Shown piece by piece: positions 24,286 to 33,234 of a stretch of 59,429 nt of DNA (the first letter of the stretch is position 1; the number at the start of each line of letters is the position of its first letter). Source of the stretch: Ligilactobacillus pabuli. GTDB taxonomy: Bacteria > Bacillota > Bacilli > Lactobacillales > Lactobacillaceae. The stretch spans positions 1 through 59,429 of the forward strand of contig NZ_BQXH01000007.1 of NCBI RefSeq assembly GCF_022836475.1, in the 5' to 3' direction. The notes under the pieces were generated by a model that was given only the letters and a program-made list of their open reading frames with translations, ran no database searches and was not told the origin of the DNA. The translations under genes were made by a program, and so were the position numbers.

Positions 24286-26154
24286 ATGAACTTTTCACTT
24301 GTAGTCGTCGCGTTGGCGGCTTATGTCACACCCATGCTATTAGCACGTTTCAAAGTTTCCTTTCTCCCCAGCTCCATCGCTGAGATCCTAGTCGGGATCA
24401 TCTTAGGAAAAAGTTTCTTGAACGTGATCCACACCACTGATGTCCTAACGACGATGTCAACTTTAGGAGTTGTCTTGCTGCTGTTTTTAAGTGGGATGGA
24501 AATCGACTTTACCCTCTTTAAAAAAACTGATACTTCCACTGCCCTTGCGGCTAAAAAAGCAACTAAGCAGCAGGAGCAAAGTTCGCCTGTGTCTGCTGCA
24601 AGTCTAGCCTATGGTCTGACCGTGATCTGTGCGGTTGTCTTAGCTCTACTCTTACGTGTAACCGGCTTGTTTGCTGACTTTTATCTCGCAGCCATTTTGT
24701 TAGGGACGGTCGCTTTAGGGATCGTGATCGGGATTTTAAAAGAGAATGACTTACTTGGCAAAAAGTATGGTCAAACGATTTTACTTTTTGCGGTTCTCGG
24801 AGAAGTGATCCCGTTACTAGCATTAACAATTTACAGTTCACTCAAGAGCGGGAATGGCGGAGCACTCTGGCTAATTTCACTCGTCTTCCTAGCAGCTTTA
24901 TGGCTGTTGTATCATTTCCGCAACTTTTTCGCTAATTTTCAGGAGTATACCAAATCCACGACCCAACTAGATATGCGGCTCGCATTTTTGGTGATTATCG
25001 TCTTAGTAGTTCTGGCAGAAACAGTCGGGGCAGAAAATATTCTGGGCGCTTTTTTGGCCGGTATCGTGATCAAATTGTTGGAACCGGCAGAAAGTACCCA
25101 GCAAAAACTCGACGCTTTAGGCTACGGTTTTTTGATTCCATTTTACTTTATCTTAACGGGTGCCAATCTAGATTTGCCAGCCTTGTTGAGTTCCAAAACA
25201 ACCTTACTGTTGATTCCACTCTTGTTAGTGGCTTTTCTACTGGCAAAACTCCCCGCTTACTTTGGCTTCAGAAAATTATTTGGCAAAAGTAATGCTTGGG
25301 CAGCAACAATGTTGTCGGAAACTACGATTACCCTAATTTTAGCGGCAACGACCGTCGCACAAAATATTGGGGCAATGACTGCCTCACAAAGTGGTGCCTT
25401 TATCATCGCCGGGATCTTAACTTGTTTGTTAAATCCAATCTTATTTAAACACTGGTACCACCCAGAATATGAACCAACAGCAAAAACTGACGTCCATGTG
25501 ATCGGCGCTAGTTTGGTCGCAGTCAACGCCTTGAAGGGACTCCCACAAGACTGGTACGACATCAAAATTTACACGGACAACATCGGTCGCTACCATGCCT
25601 ATAAGGGAGTGACGGACATCTCGTTATTGACAACGATGGATGCCGACAAACTGATTGCTGATGGGGTGTTTGACACCAATATCCTAGTTTTGGCTCACCG
25701 GCTGGCCTCAGATAACTACGAACTAGCTTTGGCTGCCAAGGAATATGGCGTTCCGCGCGTCGTCTTGCGTTTGGATGAAGCAGACCCTGACCAGGCTGCC
25801 GCGATGAAAGCCGAGCTAGACCAGAAACAGATCGAATCTTTCTCGACCTTTACCACTGGTGTCGGAGTTTTACGGGCAGCGATCCAATCGCCTGAAGTCT
25901 TACGTTTATTAACATCCACAGACGCAGAAATTTTCGAATTACAATTAACCAACGCCCGCTTTGACGGCATCGACTTGGCTGACTTGCCAGAAATTCAAAA
26001 TGTGGTGATCAGCCGCATCGTCCGGCACGGCAAATTCCTGCCACCGCATGGCCATACTAGCCTCCAGTTAGGAGACCACCTATTATTATCTGGTAACCGA
26101 GAAGTTGTGGCCAAGTTACGAGAAATTTTAAATAACAGAAACCAAATCGAATAA
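24286..26154 (+). CDS. CPA2-family monovalent cation/proton antiporter with RCK-type C-terminus
   Basis: The 622-residue membrane protein has a roughly 380-residue transport domain with about 12 helices (from FSLVVVALAAYVTPMLLAR to FIIAGILTCLLNPILF) of the KefB/NapA-type CPA2 family. Residues about 405-520 look like a Rossmann-type RCK domain that has lost a normal GxGxxG (HVIGASLVAVNAL). The end (about 535-615: ELQLTNARFDGIDLADLPEI ... LGDHLLLSG) is a TrkA-C ligand-binding domain. It probably exchanges Na+ or K+ for H+ in pH or salt homeostasis. Start ATG 24286 is supported by AAGGAG nine bases upstream; the earlier in-frame ATG lacks one. No terminator seen before gpmB. Confidence 0.88.
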   Translation: MNFSLVVVALAAYVTPMLLARFKVSFLPSSIAEILVGIILGKSFLNVIHTTDVLTTMSTLGVVLLLFLSGMEIDFTLFKKTDTSTALAAKKATKQQEQSSPVSAASLAYGLTVICAVVLALLLRVTGLFADFYLAAILLGTVALGIVIGILKENDLLGKKYGQTILLFAVLGEVIPLLALTIYSSLKSGNGGALWLISLVFLAALWLLYHFRNFFANFQEYTKSTTQLDMRLAFLVIIVLVVLAETVGAENILGAFLAGIVIKLLEPAESTQQKLDALGYGFLIPFYFILTGANLDLPALLSSKTTLLLIPLLLVAFLLAKLPAYFGFRKLFGKSNAWAATMLSETTITLILAATTVAQNIGAMTASQSGAFIIAGILTCLLNPILFKHWYHPEYEPTAKTDVHVIGASLVAVNALKGLPQDWYDIKIYTDNIGRYHAYKGVTDISLLTTMDADKLIADGVFDTNILVLAHRLASDNYELALAAKEYGVPRVVLRLDEADPDQAAAMKAELDQKQIESFSTFTTGVGVLRAAIQSPEVLRLLTSTDAEIFELQLTNARFDGIDLADLPEIQNVVISRIVRHGKFLPPHGHTSLQLGDHLLLSGNREVVAKLREILNNRNQIE

Positions 26155-26159
26155 CTTTC

Positions 26160-26183
26160 ATTTGATGGGGGCTGTTGTATACT
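26160..26183 (+). promoter_or_regulatory. Candidate promoter of the phosphatase pair
   Basis: A consensus-like -10 TATACT (26178-26183) lies about 37 bp before the first phosphatase ATG. The -35 (CTTTCA about 17 bp upstream) is poor. Confidence 0.4.
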
Positions 26184-26219
26184 TAGAGTAGCGACACTGT
26201 AGAAGGAGGAAAACTTATT

Positions 26220-26888
26220 ATGTCTTTTTCAGTATATTTAGTACGTCATGGTCAAACCTATTTAAACTTGTACAACCGGATGCAGGGGTGGTGTGATTCA
26301 CCGCTGACTGACAAAGGTAAAAACGACGCACGGTTAGCGGGCAAACGTTTGGCAAACAAGCACTTTGACTACGTCTTCCACAGCGACACAATGCGGACCA
26401 AACGAACTTGCGAAGCCATTTTGGCAGCTAATAACGCAACGCCCGCAGATCTTAAGCCCAAAGAACTGCGGAACTTCCGTGAACAAAGCTTTGGCTACTT
26501 TGAAGGTGCTGATGGTAACCAAGCTTGGCGTGTGATTGGTGCCAAACACAATTGCCATTCGTTTAAGGAAGTTGTCGATAACTATTCTCTAGTGGAAACG
26601 CGTGACTTTATCCATGAAGCAGATCCATTTGGCGATGCAGAAAGTGATGCTGAGTTCTGGAGCAGAGTCAAAATTGGCTTCGACTATCTTAGAGAAAAAA
26701 TTCCGGATGGCAAAGACGTCTTAGTAGTCAGCCACGCAATGACAATCAGAAGCATTGCCAAGTTGTTTGATGATACACTGCCAAACTTTCCTGACCCAGC
26801 GAATGGTTCAGTCACTAAGCTGACCGTCGACGGCCACAATTTTACGGTCGATTACTACAACAAAACAGACGAAGCCTTTGATTACTAA
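26220..26888 (+). CDS. Histidine phosphatase (phosphoglycerate mutase family), copy 1
   Basis: The 222-residue protein has the branch 1 histidine phosphatase motif YLVRHGQTYLN (phospho-accepting His), Arg in HSDTMRTKRTCE, the acid residue region RNFREQSFGYFEG, and the second His in VVSHAMTIRSI. These cytoplasmic enzymes remove phosphate from small molecules; members are often labelled GpmB, but true mutase activity is unlikely without further evidence. It has AAGGAGG ahead of the ATG. It is followed after 27 bp by a close paralogue, and the two form an operon. Confidence 0.88.
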   Translation: MSFSVYLVRHGQTYLNLYNRMQGWCDSPLTDKGKNDARLAGKRLANKHFDYVFHSDTMRTKRTCEAILAANNATPADLKPKELRNFREQSFGYFEGADGNQAWRVIGAKHNCHSFKEVVDNYSLVETRDFIHEADPFGDAESDAEFWSRVKIGFDYLREKIPDGKDVLVVSHAMTIRSIAKLFDDTLPNFPDPANGSVTKLTVDGHNFTVDYYNKTDEAFDY

Positions 26889-26915
26889 GAAATTGACAAG
26901 TAAGGAGTAGAGATT

Positions 26916-27584
26916 ATGTCATTTAATATTTATCTCGTCAGACACGGACAAACAATTCTGAACCGCTACAATCGGATGCAAGGCTGGTGCGACTCGCCAC
27001 TCACACCACAAGGAATGTTGGATGGTCATATGGCGGGCCAGCACTTAAGTCACATTAACTTCGCCCATGCTTATCACAGTGACACGACTAGAGCGGAAAA
27101 AACGTGCCATTTCCTTTTACAAGAAAACGTCTCCTCACCAGAACTACCGGAACCGACCGAACTACCAGCCTTTCGTGAGCAAAGTTACGGCTACTTCGAA
27201 GGGAGTGACTCTGACCAAGCTTGGTTAATGGTCGGTGCTGCCCATGGTTGCCGGTCATTTCACGAAATGGTTGCGAAGTATTCAATGGACGACACAAAAG
27301 ACTTTACGAAACAGGCGGACCCCTTCCACCAGGCCGAAGATGCGGCTGAGTACTGGAAACGAGTTGATAGTGGCTTTGACTATTTGAAGAAAGTTGCTGC
27401 CGACAACGACAACATTTTAGTCGTGAGCCACGGGACCACGATTCGCAGCATTGCCAGCCGTTTTGACGACCAACTTGATGCTACAGTCGGGCCAAAAAAC
27501 GGCTCAATCACGAAACTCGTGGTGGATGGTGATCAGATTCAAGTTGCCTACTTCAACCAGGTCGACGATAACTTCAAATATTAA
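26916..27584 (+). CDS. Histidine phosphatase (phosphoglycerate mutase family), copy 2
   Basis: Equal in length to copy 1 (222 residues) and collinear with it: YLVRHGQTILNRYNRMQGWC, HSDTTRAEKTCH, FREQSYGYFEGSD and VVSHGTTIRSI. Catalytic His, Arg and second His are all conserved, so both copies should be active. Tandem duplication with moderate divergence suggests separate substrates. AAGGAGTAGAGATT precedes the ATG, and a strong terminator follows at 27597-27642. Confidence 0.88.
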   Translation: MSFNIYLVRHGQTILNRYNRMQGWCDSPLTPQGMLDGHMAGQHLSHINFAHAYHSDTTRAEKTCHFLLQENVSSPELPEPTELPAFREQSYGYFEGSDSDQAWLMVGAAHGCRSFHEMVAKYSMDDTKDFTKQADPFHQAEDAAEYWKRVDSGFDYLKKVAADNDNILVVSHGTTIRSIASRFDDQLDATVGPKNGSITKLVVDGDQIQVAYFNQVDDNFKY

Positions 27585-27596
27585 CTTAATCAGATT

Positions 27597-27642
27597 AAAA
27601 CAAGGTACTGGTCCGTTGAATGGGCGGTACCTTGTTTTTTTG
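27597..27642 (+). terminator. Terminator of the phosphatase operon
   Basis: AAACAAGGTAC pairs with GTACCTTGTTT around a 15-nt loop and is followed by T7. Confidence 0.92.
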
Positions 27643-27712
27643 TGAGGAGATGGGAGGTGGAGAATTTTAGACAGCTATACGTCAATTGTTGACAATACTT
27701 TGACTAAGTTTG

Positions 27713-27870
27713 GGCAGCTATCTTCATTCATGGTCCTACTTTCTCAAAACAGGACCGGCTATCCTCATTCATGGTCCTACTTTCCCAAAACAGGACCGGC
27801 TATCTCCTTTCATGGTCCTACTTTCCCAAAACAGGACCGGCTATCTTCATTCATGGTCCTACTTTTTCCA
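27713..27870. repeat. 41-bp tandem hairpin array, family F (GGACC/GGTCC)
   Basis: TGGTCC recurs at 27731, 27772, 27813 and 27854, each 41 bp apart. The arms GGACC and GGTCC enclose 16 nt (GGCTATCCTCATTCAT), then the linker TACTTTCCCAAAACA. The last unit runs into the coding end of the NERD gene on the opposite strand and supplies its stop codon. Confidence 0.92.
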
Positions 27871-28851
27871 ATTGATTCGTCGTTTTAAATGATTGAAATG
27901 CTGCTGCTCGCTAGCAAACCAATATTCGAATTTTTCGCCACGATTTTGATAGGAGTATTGCAACGATTTTAAATCCATTGGGACAAAATACTTCGCCAGT
28001 CTTTTTCTTAAATATTGCTTGCTATACCCTTCCCCAAAAAACTCCATCAACTGGCTCACCTGCAAATTATGTCGGAAATACAAAACCCCATAGTCACAAA
28101 TCGTGCGGATATAAGCCGTCTCCTTCGCCTCACGGTAATCACAAGTTTTGCACTGCAGCGCATAATGCTCCTGCTGCCACCAAAAGTTGTTGCACCGCGG
28201 GCAGATGATACCCTGCCACAGTTGCCGCGAATCCAGTGCAAAATCTGTTTCTGGTCGATACGGCGCAACGAAATACTTTTGAAGAACTTTTTGCCACGGG
28301 ATCCGAGTCTGGCGCAGACTAGTTCCTTGCACTGCAGGGCAAAGCTTTTGCAGCCATTCGCAGTACTCCCACAAATATTTGACGATAATTCCCGACTGAT
28401 CCTCAATTTCGATCACGGCGCTTGGATCCGTGAAGACGATGACTTTAACGATTGCGATGGTCAGATGATGTTCGGCAAAAATTCGCGCCAAAATGTCATG
28501 CGCCCGTTCAATTTGACTAAAAATACTGTGCGTCAGCGGTTTGCCATTGTGATACCAAGTGCGGCCACGAAACGAATATTGCCCGTGGTAGTCTTTCATA
28601 TCAATGAGATAAAGCTTATTGCCAATTTGAATTAATTTGTCAAGTTGGACCCTCTGACCATCAGCTAGTAAATTCAAATCATCTAACATTAGTGTCCGCT
28701 CAGGCACAATTTCCCTAGTCAAACGATCAATGGTCAGCTCGCCACTAAATCCCTTTCGGTCTGATTCTAGCTGTTGTTTCTCCTGATATGACAATTCCGT
28801 TCTAGTCTGCAAAGTTTCCAAATACTGCAACTCTGGTGATTTCTTACGCAT
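27859..28851 (-). CDS. NERD-domain protein with zinc ribbon
   Basis: The 330-residue protein has an N-terminal NERD domain (about 35-140), a nuclease-related fold. GFSGELTIDRLT, the acidic DDLNLL, and KLIQIGNKLYLIDMKDYHG contain the usual Glu, Asp and D-x-K catalytic-type residues. A four-cysteine zinc ribbon follows (ICPRCNN ... LQCKTCDYRE, about 215-240). The C-terminal part is basic (SKQYLRKRLAKYF). NERD proteins are presumed DNA-acting; the real role is unknown. The stop TAG lies in the final unit of the tandem repeat 27713-27870. GGAAAGGAAGCTGAC precedes the start. Confidence 0.85.
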   Translation of the reverse strand: MRKKSPELQYLETLQTRTELSYQEKQQLESDRKGFSGELTIDRLTREIVPERTLMLDDLNLLADGQRVQLDKLIQIGNKLYLIDMKDYHGQYSFRGRTWYHNGKPLTHSIFSQIERAHDILARIFAEHHLTIAIVKVIVFTDPSAVIEIEDQSGIIVKYLWEYCEWLQKLCPAVQGTSLRQTRIPWQKVLQKYFVAPYRPETDFALDSRQLWQGIICPRCNNFWWQQEHYALQCKTCDYREAKETAYIRTICDYGVLYFRHNLQVSQLMEFFGEGYSKQYLRKRLAKYFVPMDLKSLQYSYQNRGEKFEYWFASEQQHFNHLKRRINWKK

Positions 28852-28921
28852 TGTCAGCTTCCTTTCCTGGTTCTCTAATTAATAGATACGCAATTTTTCG
28901 GATTTTTGACTTTAAAAACGT

Positions 28922-28960
28922 AAAAAAAAGCAACTACCTGCAATAGATAGTTGCTTTTAA
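28922..28960 (-). terminator. Terminator of the opp operon
   Basis: On the minus strand AAAGCAACTA pairs with TAGTTGCTTT and continues into T8. It lies right after oppF. Confidence 0.92.
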
Positions 28961-28968
28961 GCACTCAA

Positions 28969-29946
28969 CTAAACGTTGGGTACTTCAGGTGCTTTCTTTT
29001 CATAACTAGCTGCACGTTCCTGATAGAAGGAAACTTCTTCTTCAGAACAACGAACAAAATGACCTGGAGTAATTTCACGTAATTTACGTGGTTGACCTTC
29101 CTTATCCTGTTCGATTGATGCATCGTATGGTACACGTTTGCGAGTTCTTTCAAACTCTGGATCTGGTTCCGGCACAGCCGAGATCAAACTCTTCGTGTAG
29201 TCATGAAGCGGTTTTAAGTAAACATCATCCGCAGGACCTACTTCTAGCAAACGGCCAAAATGCAAAACACCGATCCGGTCTGAAATATATTTGACCATCG
29301 ACAAATCATGCGCAATGAACAAGTATGTCAAACCTTTTTGTTCTTGCAATTCCTTCATCAAGTTAACGACCTGCGCCTGGATCGAAACGTCCAGCGCGGA
29401 GATTGGTTCGTCAGCAATAATAAAAGATGGTTCCACTGCTAAAGCACGGGCAATCCCAATCCGTTGACGCTGTCCACCTGAAAATTCATGCGGATAACGA
29501 CTGGCGTGGTCACGGTTCAGACCAACTGTTTCTAGCAAATCTTCGACCTTTTGGCGACGATCAGCCTTGTCTTTTGCCAAATGATGGACATCGATTCCTT
29601 CAGCAATGATATCTTCAACAGTCATCCGGGGATTCAATGAAGCCTGCGGATCCTGGAAAATCATTTGCATATTCCGGGTAAATTCAAGCTTATCCTTTTT
29701 ACTCTTAAAAGAACTGACATCCTTCCCATTAAAGATGATCTGACCATCTGTTGGATTGTACAAGTGAATGATACTCCGTCCGGCGGTTGTTTTTCCTGAT
29801 CCAGACTCACCAACAAGTCCAAACACTTCTCCTTCATAAATGTCAAAAGAAATGTCATCGACTGCCTTGACCATCCCAGGTTTGCCCACGCCGAAGTATT
29901 GCTTTAAATGCTTAACTTCGAGAACTTTTTTTCGATTTTCTGGCAT
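28969..29946 (-). CDS. oppF: Oligopeptide ABC transporter ATP-binding protein OppF
   Basis: This 325-residue ATPase has Walker A GLVGESGSGKTTAGRS, signature FSGGQRQRIGIAR and Walker B SFIIADEPISALD, followed by the oligopeptide-binding C-terminal extension (PLHDYTKSLISAVPEPDPEF). That extension also carries the Cys-containing end (HFVRCSEEE) of OppF-type proteins. With OppD it powers uptake through OppBC. Last gene of oppABCDF; 25 bp after oppD; AAGGAAGAAACCAC precedes its ATG. Confidence 0.93.
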   Translation of the reverse strand: MPENRKKVLEVKHLKQYFGVGKPGMVKAVDDISFDIYEGEVFGLVGESGSGKTTAGRSIIHLYNPTDGQIIFNGKDVSSFKSKKDKLEFTRNMQMIFQDPQASLNPRMTVEDIIAEGIDVHHLAKDKADRRQKVEDLLETVGLNRDHASRYPHEFSGGQRQRIGIARALAVEPSFIIADEPISALDVSIQAQVVNLMKELQEQKGLTYLFIAHDLSMVKYISDRIGVLHFGRLLEVGPADDVYLKPLHDYTKSLISAVPEPDPEFERTRKRVPYDASIEQDKEGQPRKLREITPGHFVRCSEEEVSFYQERAASYEKKAPEVPNV

Positions 29947-29971
29947 GTGGTTTCTTCCTTCCTTGGTCTAA

Positions 29972-31012
29972 TTAATTGGCATTGGCTTGCATCTTTGCAA
30001 AAATTGCCTGGCGCCGGACGATTTCGTCTGGTGGGGTAATTTTTGGTGCGTCTGGATGAAGCAGCCAGGTTGATGCAAAATGTGTATCGGAAACCTTGAA
30101 AAATGGTGGCTTCTCTTCTGCATCGATTTTCATTGCATAGGGATTTCTAGCAGCAAATGGATCACCCTTCGGTGGGTCCAATAAATCTGGTGGTGTCCCA
30201 GGAATTGCTTCCAAGTCAGTACTGCTCAAAGTAGGCATTGAGTTTAACAAGCCCCATGTATATGGATGTTGTGGATTATAGAAAATTTCATCCACAGAAC
30301 CATATTCAATAATTTGTCCAGCATACATGACGGCAACCCGGTCAGCCATTCCGGCAACCACACCCAAATCATGAGTGATGAAGATGATTGAAGTTTCAAT
30401 CTTTTGTTGCAATTCCTTCATCAAATCTAAAATCTGAGCCTGAATCGTCACATCCAAAGCTGTAGTTGGTTCGTCAGCAATCAAGATTTCTGGGTAGCAA
30501 ACCAGAGCAATCGCAATTACGATCCGTTGGCGTTGTCCACCAGAAAATTGATGAGGATATTCATTGATTCGTTTTTCAGCATGGTCGATTCCAACTAATT
30601 TGAGAATTTCCAATGCTTGTGCTAATGCTTTTTTCTTTTCAACATTTTTATGTTTCATTAATGGTTCAGCGATTTGTCGGCCGATTTTCATGGTTGGATC
30701 AAGCGAAGTCATCGGATCCTGGAAGATCATCGCGATATCTTTACCACGAATATTCTGCATCTGTTTTTCAGACTTCTTTAAAATATCTTCACCATGGTAC
30801 ATGATCGATCCGCCAACAATTTTAGCGTTGTTGGCCAAAAGTCCCATTAAACTTTTAGTCGTAACTGATTTACCAGAACCAGATTCACCCACGATAGCAA
30901 GTGTTTCACCTTTATCCAAATGAAAACTAACATTCCGGATAGCTTTGACTTCACCTGCGTAGGTATGGAAATCGATCTGGAGATTTTTTACATCTAAGAT
31001 TCTTTCACCCAT
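29972..31012 (-). CDS. oppD: Oligopeptide ABC transporter ATP-binding protein OppD
   Basis: The 346-residue ATPase carries GESGSGKSVTTKSLMGLL (Walker A), FSGGQRQRIVIAIALV (signature) and ILIADEPTTALD (Walker B). The OppD-type C-terminus contains NPQHPYTWGLLNSMP and GTPPDLLDPPKGDPFAARNP. That end resembles the iron-sulfur-binding tail of peptide importers but lacks the full Cys set. It partners OppF. It lies 9 bp downstream of oppC in the same operon; AAGGTAGG provides the ribosome site. Confidence 0.93.
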   Translation of the reverse strand: MGERILDVKNLQIDFHTYAGEVKAIRNVSFHLDKGETLAIVGESGSGKSVTTKSLMGLLANNAKIVGGSIMYHGEDILKKSEKQMQNIRGKDIAMIFQDPMTSLDPTMKIGRQIAEPLMKHKNVEKKKALAQALEILKLVGIDHAEKRINEYPHQFSGGQRQRIVIAIALVCYPEILIADEPTTALDVTIQAQILDLMKELQQKIETSIIFITHDLGVVAGMADRVAVMYAGQIIEYGSVDEIFYNPQHPYTWGLLNSMPTLSSTDLEAIPGTPPDLLDPPKGDPFAARNPYAMKIDAEEKPPFFKVSDTHFASTWLLHPDAPKITPPDEIVRRQAIFAKMQANAN

Positions 31013-31021
31013 AAATACGAC

Positions 31022-32056
31022 CTACCTTCTTGTTCTTGGATCAAATGCATCACGTAAACCATCACCGAGTAAGTTAAAGGCGATCATCAAGATAACCAAG
31101 ATAATTGCTGGATACCACATCTGGTATGGCAAAAATTGGAAGTTCTTTTGACCATCGTTTAACAGCACACCTAATGATGTCTGTGGTGCTGAGATCCCAA
31201 TACCGATAAAACTCAAGAATGCTTCGAAGAAGATGGCACTAGGAATCGTGTACATTGTCTGAATAATAATGATACTTGAAACGTTTGGTACCAAATGTTT
31301 CCAAGCAATTTTACCAGTTGATTGCCCGAGCGTCCTGGAAGCCAAGACATATTCTTCGGTTTTCAATGAGAGAGTCTCCGCTCGAATCATCCGGGCCATC
31401 GTGGTCCATTCAGAAATCGCTAAGGCCAAAATGATCGAAGTCATCCCTGGTCTAAAGACGATCAGCATCAAAACCACAATAATCAAGTTAGGGATGGACG
31501 AAATGATTTCGATGATCCGTTGCATCACGTTATCAGTTCGCCCTCCCTTCCAACCGGAAACGATCCCGTAGGTGACCCCAATCAGTAAATCAAACAGGGT
31601 CGCCACGATCGCAACAGTCAGAGAGATTTTTGTTCCGTAAATGATTCGTTGTGCCAAAGAGTGACCCAAGTAGTCAGTCCCCAACACGAAATGCACGTTA
31701 TCTTTAATCCCATTTTGTTTGTAAACATCAGTCCATTCGCCACCGACTTTCATTTTACCGTTGAAGCCGTTGATATCAATTCCAGGGATCTTCGCTGGCA
31801 AGTTAGCATATTCTGGGTTAGATTTAACCAACTCAGAATGAGTAATGAATGGTGTTGAACCAAATGAAACGATCACCATGATCAAGATAATGAACAATGA
31901 GATCACGGCACCCTTATTCTTCTTCAGACGCCGCCAAGCATCCTGCGAGAAGGTTAATGAAGGGGCAGCAATTTTTTCGCTGTCAAGCTCTTGCTCGTTA
32001 GTTTGAGCTAATGGCTCGAAGCTATCTGGTTGTAAATTAATTTTTTCTTCTGCCAT
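31022..32056 (-). CDS. oppC: Oligopeptide ABC transporter permease OppC
   Basis: The 344-residue permease has a cytoplasmic N-terminal segment (about 1-45) leading to the first helix (GAVISLFIILIMVIVSFGST), an extracellular loop of about 70 residues, then five more helices. The EAA-type coupling motif lies at EYVLASRTLGQSTGKIAWKH. The protein ends GDGLRDAFDPRTRR, the standard OppC/DppC terminus. It forms the channel with OppB, whose gene ends 3 bp before it (the ribosome site overlaps the oppB stop). Confidence 0.93.
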   Translation of the reverse strand: MAEEKINLQPDSFEPLAQTNEQELDSEKIAAPSLTFSQDAWRRLKKNKGAVISLFIILIMVIVSFGSTPFITHSELVKSNPEYANLPAKIPGIDINGFNGKMKVGGEWTDVYKQNGIKDNVHFVLGTDYLGHSLAQRIIYGTKISLTVAIVATLFDLLIGVTYGIVSGWKGGRTDNVMQRIIEIISSIPNLIIVVLMLIVFRPGMTSIILALAISEWTTMARMIRAETLSLKTEEYVLASRTLGQSTGKIAWKHLVPNVSSIIIIQTMYTIPSAIFFEAFLSFIGIGISAPQTSLGVLLNDGQKNFQFLPYQMWYPAIILVILMIAFNLLGDGLRDAFDPRTRR

Positions 32057-32059
32057 TGA

Positions 32060-32989
32060 TTAGTCCTCATTTCCATTAAGTCTGATCCGTGGATCGATAA
32101 TACCGTAGATAATATCCGTGAACAAGATGATCAACACTAAACCAAAACAGAATAGCATTGTGACACCCATGATCGTTGGATAGTCGTTTGTTTGAATTGA
32201 CTTAACATACTGTTCACCAATACCAGGGATCGAAAAGATATTTTCGATAACCATGGAACCAGTCATCAATGCAACGGTGTATGGTCCAATCAAAGTAACC
32301 AATGGAATCAAACTATTCCGTAAAGCATGATGGTAGATAATGCCAAATTTGTTCAAACCTTTTGCGCGTGCCAATTCGATATAATCGGAATTCAAAACAT
32401 CGACCATCCCGGTCCGAATGAAACGCGCCGTTTCCGCTAGTGGTCCGACCCCTAAAGCAATTGTTGGCAGGATCGTATATTCAAATCCACCCCAATCGGC
32501 TATTGGGAACCAGCCGAGTTTTAACGAAATGTAGTACTGCAATAAGACAGCCAACACGAAGTTCGGCACTGACTTACCAATGATCGACACAATTGTCGCT
32601 GTGGTATCGACCCAAGTGTTACGATAAACCGCAGCCACTGACCCGACAATAATTCCGAAGAAGACCCCGAAGATCATTGCTTGCACACCCAACTGAGCAG
32701 AAGCGCCGATCCGGCTTGAAATCAAGTAAGAAACTGGTTGGTTACTGAACTGGAATGAAGTTCCCATGTCCCCGTGTAACATCCCGCCAATATAAAAAAT
32801 ATATTGTAACCAGACTGGTTTGTCCAACCCATATTGCTGATTCATGATCTTGATCTGCTGTGGCGTCATTTTTTCCTGGTTCGAATATGGCGTCCCCGGC
32901 ATTAACTTCATTAGAAAGAAGGTAATGGTGGCGACCAAAAATAGCGTCAAAGCCATATATAAAATCCTTTTTAGCAGGTATTTTTTCAT
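32060..32989 (-). CDS. oppB: Oligopeptide ABC transporter permease OppB
   Basis: This 309-residue permease has the expected first helix (YLLKRILYMALTLFLVATIT), a periplasmic-side loop with MPGTPYSNQEKMTPQQ, further helices, and the coupling motif YIELARAKGLNKFGIIYHHA. It ends YGIIDPRIRL, typical for OppB. It is separated from oppA by 245 bp holding an incomplete terminator-like hairpin (33166-33199), so it would be made at a lower level than OppA. GAGGGTGAATT precedes the ATG. Confidence 0.93.
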   Translation of the reverse strand: MKKYLLKRILYMALTLFLVATITFFLMKLMPGTPYSNQEKMTPQQIKIMNQQYGLDKPVWLQYIFYIGGMLHGDMGTSFQFSNQPVSYLISSRIGASAQLGVQAMIFGVFFGIIVGSVAAVYRNTWVDTTATIVSIIGKSVPNFVLAVLLQYYISLKLGWFPIADWGGFEYTILPTIALGVGPLAETARFIRTGMVDVLNSDYIELARAKGLNKFGIIYHHALRNSLIPLVTLIGPYTVALMTGSMVIENIFSIPGIGEQYVKSIQTNDYPTIMGVTMLFCFGLVLIILFTDIIYGIIDPRIRLNGNED

Positions 32990-33165
32990 AATTCACCCTC
33001 ACATTCTAGTTTTACTTCTATGTACAACAACCAGACTAGGCGGGATCCTAGTCCGATGGCTGCAGCTATTTTTAAACATCAATTTATTTTAACTTGTAGA
33101 ACGATGTTTATCAAATAATTACCCTTGAAAGTTCGGCTTTTGCTAAACTTCCAGTGATATGGCAA

Positions 33166-33199
33166 AGGGAACTGACAACATAGAGCGTGTCAATTCCCT
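33166..33199 (-). promoter_or_regulatory. Intercistronic hairpin between oppA and oppB
   Basis: AGGGAACTGACA pairs with TGTCAATTCCCT around a 10-nt loop. On the minus strand only TTT follows, so it should stop or stall only part of transcription, or protect the upstream oppA message. The rest of 33000-33234 has no gene. Confidence 0.65.
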
Positions 33200-33234
33200 C
33201 TGGCTTCACTCGGTTTTTCAATTAAAGAACCGGA

